Assembly (NCBI GenBank): GCA_964034945.1
Contig: OZ035962.1
Coordinates: forward strand, 25,107,030 to 25,171,029
Source of the DNA: Chrysopilus asiliformis
Lineage: Eukaryota; Arthropoda; Insecta; Diptera; Rhagionidae
DNA: 64,000 bases
Direction: 5' to 3'
Shown here: one piece after another, positions 57,063-64,000 of the stretch
How the letters are laid out: the number at the start of each line of letters is the position of its first letter
Numbering within the stretch: position 1 is the first letter of the stretch
Position numbers and translations under genes: made by a program
The notes under the pieces: model-generated
Database searches by the model: none
What the model saw: the letters and a program-made list of their open reading frames with translations, nothing else
Told to the model about the DNA's origin: nothing

Positions 57063-58736
57063 GTTAAACACAAATTATGTGACCCGCAGCTAAATTCTGC
57101 TATCAAAAATTAGAAATTGAGTACGCCGAAAACACATTCCCTCATATTAAAAGTGCTATGAAAATTTTAAACGTACTCGTAATGATTTTGCATGATTTTT
57201 ATAAACACCACTTAACATAATTATCTAAAATCAAAGTTCAGGGCAAGGTCCCTCAGTCATCTTTAAAATTTGCATGTGGTTCAAAATTACTATCCGCAAA
57301 TTGAATTGAATGAACTCTTACGGTTGTACAGCAATTGGGGGGTTGAAGTACACTCAAATGATCTCCAATGACCACAAAATTTCCCATTTTCTTTCTACAA
57401 CATGTTGCCTCATCGCACAGAAAACCTTAAGTAAATCACGCAAATCGCCAGGGAGCAGATAATCGACCCATAAAAATCATCATTTCATTATTTAGATAAA
57501 ATTTTATCTACGTTTTTTTATTTTCAAGTGCGGAAGGGAAAATTCCACGTTCAGTAGTTGTTTGATGAAGATTGGCCATTAATATAGATAGTTTTTGAAG
57601 ACCAAGCAACCCCCTTGACCTCTTCACATGTGTGGCTTCTTGCGGTTATTTGGAATTCAATCCAATTCAATTGAATCAAAACAAATGCAATGGTATTAGT
57701 GCTCGTGGCGAGTTTTCCAGCTTTTCCGAGCTTTGAAACGGAACAGAACTACTGCACTGTGAGGTCGGCTAGTCTGACCCTTAAATGGAGAGGATGATTA
57801 TTACAATAAACGTTTATTATTACAATAAACGGGGCTTCGGGGGAGGGTTGTTTTCACAAACGATTTTTCATGGTGGTGGCTGTGTGGCTGCTGCGAAATT
57901 CAGGATCCGTATTTTACACGTGACTTTCTTTTCAGAGACTGCCGGGAATTTAACTACAAAAGAACGAGTAATTATAGTGAAGCCATGTAGACAGTTCTAG
58001 CTGATAGAGTACTTACGTATTTACAATTGCAAGGGTAATAAATTTCTACATGTCGTCGCCTGAGAATTTAAGTGTCGTATGTAGTTTTTTTCCAGTTTTG
58101 AATTGGGATCAGTTTCTGAGTTTTTCAAAGCTGCTTTTAAATTTGGTGCAATTCATTTTTAATTTATTTAAAGACAAATACTAATTCTGTATCCGATTTA
58201 AATTTGAAAAAAATCGGTCCTGTGGAAAAAGAGTTATGATACTTTAAACTCAATTCACTCAAAACCAACGAAAATTACATACGACATTTAAATTCTCAGC
58301 CGACGATGTGTATATGAATAAAGATCTGAGAGTTTGTTTTTATCATAAAATGTTAGTAAACAAATCAAAGCTCATGTACGGTTCAAATCTTGTTTAATTT
58401 TCCATTGATAGAATGTGGTGTTGAAAAATTTTCCATTTTCCAAATGAAACTACAAAGGGTGTACAAATATAGCACTTATCTCCGGTATTTTCTAGATAAA
58501 ATTTACTAAATTAAAAAATCTATACTAGATGGTATCCTAGTATATGTTGTTTGATGAAGCCGGCCGGATCTTTTTAATAGTTTGTTTCAAGAGTTTTGTT
58601 TGAAAATATTTTTAGAGTTGTTTTCCTGCAAAAATTTTACGAATGGGAAATCCAAGGCATAAAAAACCCGGTCGGATCGCTTTCAGAAGATTTAACTTTT
58701 CATGGTGGCAGTGAACGTGTTAATCACTAAAAAATT
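57063..58736. other. Non-coding stretch
   Basis: No supported exon. A ggcagtgaacgtgttaa at about 58705-58721 resembles the right end plus TTAA of the 29444 element, without a visible left partner. Confidence 0.5.
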
Positions 58737-59035
58737 TGACCTTGAAACTAAGAAATTTTTCACCCGCGGCGCAGCTTTCCAAAAGATTACTGCCTCGATC
58801 TTAAAAACAAATCACCCGCGGCACATTTCATTAAATATTTTCCAATGGTGGGATGTTTGTTTCTAAAAGTTTTGACTGCGGCGTAATTTTTGTTGAATTT
58901 TGAAAACATCAACCGCCCTATACACTTTTTTGTAAATTACAAATAAAAAAAACATTGAATCAAACCCTTTCCCCCTGATCGGGCTAACGATTATTTTCGA
59001 AGCACCCCCTCCAAACCCCTCTCTAATGTATCTAC
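58737..59035. mobile_element. hAT-like MITE fragment
   Basis: gaccttgaaactaagaaatt, acccgcggcgcagc (58763), acccgcggcacatttc, actgcggcgtaattttt (58875), ccctgatcgggcta and a C-rich tract. It parallels the 24858-25318 copy; both terminal repeats are lost. Confidence 0.68.
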
Positions 59036-60732
59036 GAATTTTTAAGTTTTTTAATCGATTCCTACTTACAAAACTGATTAACAGCTAAGAAATTAAAAAT
59101 CTGAAAATTTGGCATGATTATCTAATCATTTGATTTCTACAATATCTTAAACATCGTTTCACCATTGCACTCACAAAATTCAGGAAGAAAATCAAAATCT
59201 TCATAAAATTAGGCATCTTCCACACGCCTAATGAAAAATAATTCCCACAAGAATCAAAGCGTATCTAACGAAACCACTTAAACCTGAAATTGTGGTGTAT
59301 TTCAAGTATTTTTTGTAGTTTTCGTGTTGGTTTCATGTCTTCCTAATTTCCATTAAAAATGTCTGAATAACACAAAAAAAAAAATAAAAATAATCACAAC
59401 GCAAAAGTAGAAAAGTTTCACTTTCTTGTGGTCCAAAGATCTTGGCGTCGCTTGCACGTGGATAGATGGATTCAAAAAGGCGGAAAAAAGTATCTAACAA
59501 ACAGACAAAAATCTCTTCCGTCAGATCTTTTTGAATTCGAACGAAACCGAAAGTCTTTCTTTCTTAACAATTTTCCTAACAAATTTTTTCTATCTACCTT
59601 TCTGCAGGTCTTTGACTGTCTACCAGTTTTCTGTTGTCTTAAACTGAAGGCTTTTCTTTTCGGTCTTTTGGAGGTTTTTTTTTCTTTTGTAAATTTTCGT
59701 ATGAAAATTACCTGTGCGCACTCTGACATAAAATTTGAATAAGAATTCGTGTTACAATTGGCCGAGCCCGCCATATAAAATGAATGAAAATGAAATTTGA
59801 ACAATTCAAAATGCAAGAAACATTAAAATGAAACAAGAAGTCGTTAAGGAAAATTAAGAAAATTTTTATTTGTGGGAAATACAGCGTAAATCACATTCGC
59901 ACCGTTGCTAGTAGTCGGTGGAGCGCGGTGAACTTTGAGAGAATTTTTTGAACTTACCCGAATTACCATTTTAAGACAGGTAATGTTTTAAAAAACATTA
60001 CTTTAGTACGACTTGGAAGTTGGTGAAGAAATAAAAAAAGAAAAACTTTTACTTTTCTTAAGCCCGCGTTTTAAATATTCACTTTTTCCCAACATATTTT
60101 AATGTTTTTTTTTTGTTGTGCCGAAATTAATTAATTCAAATGGGAAGATTTGAATTTGATTTTGCCCCTCTGCTATGGGTTCACATGTGTGTAACGAAAT
60201 TATGATCATATTTAAAAAAAAAAAATTTTTTTTCAGCCGGTGAATTCCGTATCATCTCCCAGAGATGTCATTTTTTCGGTAGATTTTAATTTGATGAATG
60301 CGAACTGGACTTTTATGTTAGTTAAAAAAAAGTTTTGATGTAGCTGCTACCGTTACTGGAAAATTCCTTTCCACCTGGATTTTGTATTAGTATTGGCTCA
60401 CCGGATCTCTTGAATATTCTGTCACTATTCAAAACCACAGATTGTTTGAACTATGCCGGATGTAAAATTCCGTATGTGCATAAAATAGGAGTTTTTTCTT
60501 CGATTTGAATACCTGAGACTATTTGGATATGAGCAAAAGGTCAAAATCGCATTCATCGGGTGTTTTTTAATTTAATTAGGTACATGGGATCTTTATGAAT
60601 TTCGGTGTAGCCACGTGCGTATAGAAGCAGAAATGCATCCATTTTTTTGAAATTATGTTTATATGTTGATACAGGGATGGACATACGTATCTAAAGTAAC
60701 ACTAATGTAACATTTTAGTGATTGATAAATAT
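59036..60732. other. AT-rich non-coding stretch
   Basis: Overlapping open frames of about 105 codons on each strand at 59428-59816 lack domains and splice support. Nothing else recognised. Confidence 0.5.
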
Positions 60733-60900
60733 TAAGGGACTATTCATAAATAACGTCATGCTAATTCTCGCCCTTAACGGACCCCCCTCCCCTTCCCGCC
60801 TCGTCAGGCTTTTGGTGATTTTTTGTGTGTAAGTTTTAGTCACACTATTGCGCAGACCCGCCTCCTCCCTTCTAAATGTCAGAAATAATTAATGCACAGC
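60733..60900. mobile_element. MITE fragment, CCATAAAATACGTCA family
   Basis: gggactattcataaataacg plus tcatgct, then a C-rich core (acccccctccccttcccgcc). The right end is not found. Confidence 0.6.
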
Positions 60901-61759
60901 CACTAAATACAAGTATGTCCCAAATTTTTATTTATGACGACCGCGTCATTGGCGGTTGACATAATTCTTTGCCATTTAAATCACAGCCATGTAGCAGTGA
61001 CTTTCAATGCTGTTAGAGTAGCTATAAATTCGATATTAGATTTCTTTACTGAAATATAAATAGTTTTTGATTTAATAAAACATCTTTAAGTATTTTTAAA
61101 CATTTTAACTGATTTTTTTAACGCAACATTCTGTTTTGAAAAATAAAATTTTAGATTTTAAAAAGATTATATTTCGCATTCCTTACGAAATTCAAATTAA
61201 GCTTGATTAAATTCCAAAACAAATAAATGAGATACATAGAAAAAATCATTTTAATTCTCATTAATAACAAGCTGTATGAAATAGACACGTTTTGTCAGTT
61301 AAAAATAAAGTCTAATATAATATAATTATAAACCCCACGTAGTAATTAATTATAAACCTTATTAAAATTATAAGCTCTTGAGTCATTGAGGTGAAAAATG
61401 CAATAAAATTTCAAATTAGTTGTTGTGAATAATACCAGGTGTTTGATTGATTCCAAGATTTTTTTTTTCTTTTATAAGCAACGACTTATGATTTTAAAGT
61501 GTTATAATTTTTTTTTACATTATTTAAGTGGTCCAGCGACTAGAGCTTTTCGACTTTGTTTAAGATTCTAAGAAATTTATTACAATTTGAATTTTTTTTT
61601 ATTTTGCAGAAGAATCATGTAAATATTATTGTGTCTTCATACCGGTTTAAGCTACATGGGTTTTTGTTTGATTTTGCATTTTTCACTGAAAGAAAACAAC
61701 AATTGCTATTTTCAGAGTGGAACATTTTTTTTGAACAAGCTGAAAAAACCTTAGCTAAA
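60901..61759. other. AT-rich non-coding stretch
   Basis: Nothing recognised. Confidence 0.45.
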
Positions 61760-62600
61760 AAAAAGTCACAAAATACGAGATGTTTTCAAGAATTGAAGAC
61801 GTTTTCAAGTAAATTTGAAGTTTTCAAGAAATTTCGAAGAATTTTAAGTAAATCGAAAAGTCGTTTTCAAGAAAATTTAGAGGTTTGCAAGAAATTTCTA
61901 CCGTTTTCGAGAAAACCGAACCATTTTTAAGAAAATACTAGAAATTTTCCAGAAAATCGATCATGTTTTCAGAAATGTAGATGTTTTCGAATTTTGAGCA
62001 AACCGAATCGTTTTGGAAATAATTCGAGAGGGTTTCAAGGAAATAAAACCATTGAGAAATTTTCAAAAAACCGAACCATTTTAGAGAAAATATTGAAGAT
62101 TTTCAAGAAAATCGAACCATTTTTCATAACGTGAAAACGTTTTCAAGAAAATCGAAGGGTTTTGAAAAAAATGAACCATTTTCGAGATAATACGAAAGGT
62201 TTTCAAGAAAAGGCGACCATTTTCAAGAAAATAGGAGAAGTTTCTACTTTTATTTTCGACATGTTTTTAAGAATCTAGAATTATTTTCCAGAAAATGCAG
62301 ACGTTTTAAAGAGAGGTATTTTAGAAAATCTGCCAATGTTTCAGAAAATCGTGAGGTTTTTAAGGAAATCGAACTATTTTTGAGAAAATCGAGTAATTTT
62401 TAACGAAATTAAACCGTTCTCAAGAAAACACCAGAGGTTTCCAAGAAGATCAAATGTTTTCAAGAACCGTTTTCAAGAAAGCCAAACTATTTTTAAGAAA
62501 ATACTGAAGATTTTCAAATAAGCCAAACCGTTTTCGAGAAAATTGAAAGATTTTCAAGAAAGAGGTTTTTTTTTTTAAAAAAGTCGAACCGTTTTTAACA
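61760..62600. repeat. Degenerate tandem array of TTTTCAAGAAAATCGAACC units
   Basis: The phrase gttttcaagaaaatcgaacc and close variants recur dozens of times with irregular spacing of roughly 20-40 bp. The core TTTTCAAGAAAA is nearly self-complementary. The left part overlaps a 124-codon open frame rich in Phe, Lys and Ser, which is a product of the repeat. Confidence 0.85.
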
Positions 62601-64000
62601 AAATCAAGATCGAATTCGATATGTACGAAAAAATTCAAAAGATTGTGATTTTATTTAGTTTAGTTTTTGTGCATGTTCGTTAAAGAAAAGTCGAAAGAAA
62701 TATTACAAAGAAAAACGCGGAACAGAAATTTAATTTTAATTTGGCCGGATTCACAATTCCAAACCCAATATAATAAAATAGAATTAACTATCATAAAGTT
62801 TGTATAAAAAGTAAAAGGGATTTTATTGAAACAAAAATCTAACAAAAAAATATTTAAATTGGATTTGTTAAAATTGTATTCAGAAAACTCCATCGAATTG
62901 TAAATTTATAATTCCTATACAACTTCAAGATGAATACAACAAAATAAAAATTCAACAATACAAAGTGATAAAATAAAAATTATCATAATCAAGAAAATCT
63001 CCATCATTGATCGTGGATCACTCTCGCTTTTACTTGAAATGATTTATCGTGACATTCTCAATATTTCTATTAATTAACAAATCAGTCAAACGCTTTTCCA
63101 GCTCGATCGAATCGAAATCCGTGATAAAAATCGGCGCCATTCACTGCGAAACTGGCGTACGATCACGACTGCGAGCATTTTCACGATCACGTCCAAGAAC
63201 AAAAGCCCTAAGTTACTCTCTATATTTAAATACAGGCATCTATATAGATACTAAAAAGACATGAAAATCACGAAAACAACAAAGTTTTCTTAATGTTTTC
63301 CGTAGTTTCATGCATGAATCTAAAATTAATCGACAAGTTTTCAAATTATCTCAAGTCCCCAAGAGATCATTTTCATAAAAGTTCAAAGTATTTTTTTTTT
63401 GTTTTGTTGTCAATGTTTTAATTTGTCCAAGCGATTCATTTTTTTTTAACTATTTTTGGCTTTTGTTCGCCTGACTTGCATAGTTTGCGTCCAAAAACTG
63501 ACCACTTTCACCATCGATTCGATTGGAGTATAAGAAAAGTGCGCCGCAGAAAAAAAAATTTCGTCTCCGAAAAGTTCAAAAACTCGAGAGATTTAGAAAT
63601 TTAGGGAAATTACGTTTTTTGGCGGATCTTTACTAATACGGCGGATAACCGATCAATAAATATATCTTCACATAAGCAGCTATAGCTACTTTTATCTACT
63701 CATTCAACGTAAGTTACGATAGTATCGAATTAATCACCTGTAGAGTTTTATATTATTATTATCGCAGCTAATTTCCCAGCTAATGTGGAGATTTTTTTTG
63801 ATTTTTACCAGAAGCACTAATGAAAGAAACCGCAACAAAAAACTTATCATTTGATGGAGTATTTTTTCCTGAAAATCCGGTGTGAAATAGAAGCTGCTTC
63901 GAATAAAAATTGGTAAAAGTGAATTTTTGTAATTTATCTAAAGATTTATCACTTTTTAACGGATATCGATCGGTGAATATTTGTCCCATCCATTTATGAA
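62601..64000. other. AT-rich non-coding stretch
   Basis: No gene. A tcacgatcac phrase occurs twice near 63159-63189, in a GC-richer patch (63060-63220). A gtgcgccgcag at 63540 is a scrap of the hAT MITE family. Confidence 0.5.

Noticed and set aside
61556..61930. 124-codon Phe/Lys-rich frame
   Set aside because: It runs into the TTTTCAAGAAAA array; the C-terminal half is repeat-derived and the start lacks context.

Overview
This window looks like nuclear DNA of an insect, most likely a fly (Diptera) with a medium-to-large genome. It is AT-rich throughout, has no bacterial-type gene packing, and contains only a few short open exons separated by tens of kilobases of intron or intergenic DNA. 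Those exons have metazoan splice sites, an insect-style start context and Gln/Asn/His-rich low-complexity protein. Most recognisable sequence is small non-autonomous transposons, SINEs and simple or tandem repeats. The species call is an inference from style; no protein could be tied to a named gene.

Genes: (1) A minus-strand gene begins with a 243-codon exon (8294 down to 7566), spliced across a 429-nt intron to a 57-nt exon (7136-7080), and runs off the left side. (2) A plus-strand first coding exon lies at 14361-14463, ending in splice phase 1 at a GTAAGT donor. (3) A plus-strand first coding exon lies at 54853-55465, with a 16-Gln run and also phase 1. Exons 2 and 3 could be alternative first exons of one long gene. 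(4) A plus-strand signal-peptide exon lies at 37875-37978, ending in phase 2 at a GTAAGT donor, so it belongs to a different secreted or membrane protein. Weaker candidates are a minus-strand 57-nt exon at 24574-24518, a TATA box plus non-coding exon at 30877-31057, and a possible terminal exon pair at 50576-50807.

Mobile DNA: the dominant family is a hAT-like MITE with TAGGGTGACC termini, 8-bp target duplications and internal GCGCCGC-type motifs. Copies or fragments occur at about 3.4, 10.2, 15.9, 16.7, 19.4, 21.8, 23.2, 24.9, 27.7, 35.1, 36.3, 39.6, 40.9, 42.6, 49.4, 51.7, 56.4 and 58.7 kb. A second MITE family has CCATAAAATACGTCAC-like ends and a G- or C-rich centre (0.5, 2.9, 6.0, 15.8, 23.0, 33.0, 43.5, 47.9, 52.0, 60.7 kb). 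Two short TTAA-flanked elements look piggyBac-like (19.9 and 29.4 kb). Two tRNA-derived SINEs are present: 3987-4326 has a perfect 11-bp target duplication, and 23425-23756 is nested inside a hAT MITE. A further dispersed family carries an internal GTCT/GTCC microsatellite that differs in length between copies (3.1, 5.8, 9.6, 27.5, 29.4, 44.9 kb).

Structures that stand out: a 100-bp-arm inverted repeat at 25945-26178, a perfect 39-bp-arm hairpin at 21424-21521 inside a CTT-rich tract, a roughly 41-bp dyad-bearing minisatellite at 48968-49310, a hexanucleotide array at 51822-51972, a degenerate TTTTCAAGAAAA array at 61760-62600, and a roughly 20-bp tandem array at 33535-33705. I see no rRNA, no intact tRNA gene, no CRISPR array and no autonomous transposase or reverse transcriptase gene. 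I found no coherent new biological system; the most unusual material is the nested MITE architecture and the long hairpins.
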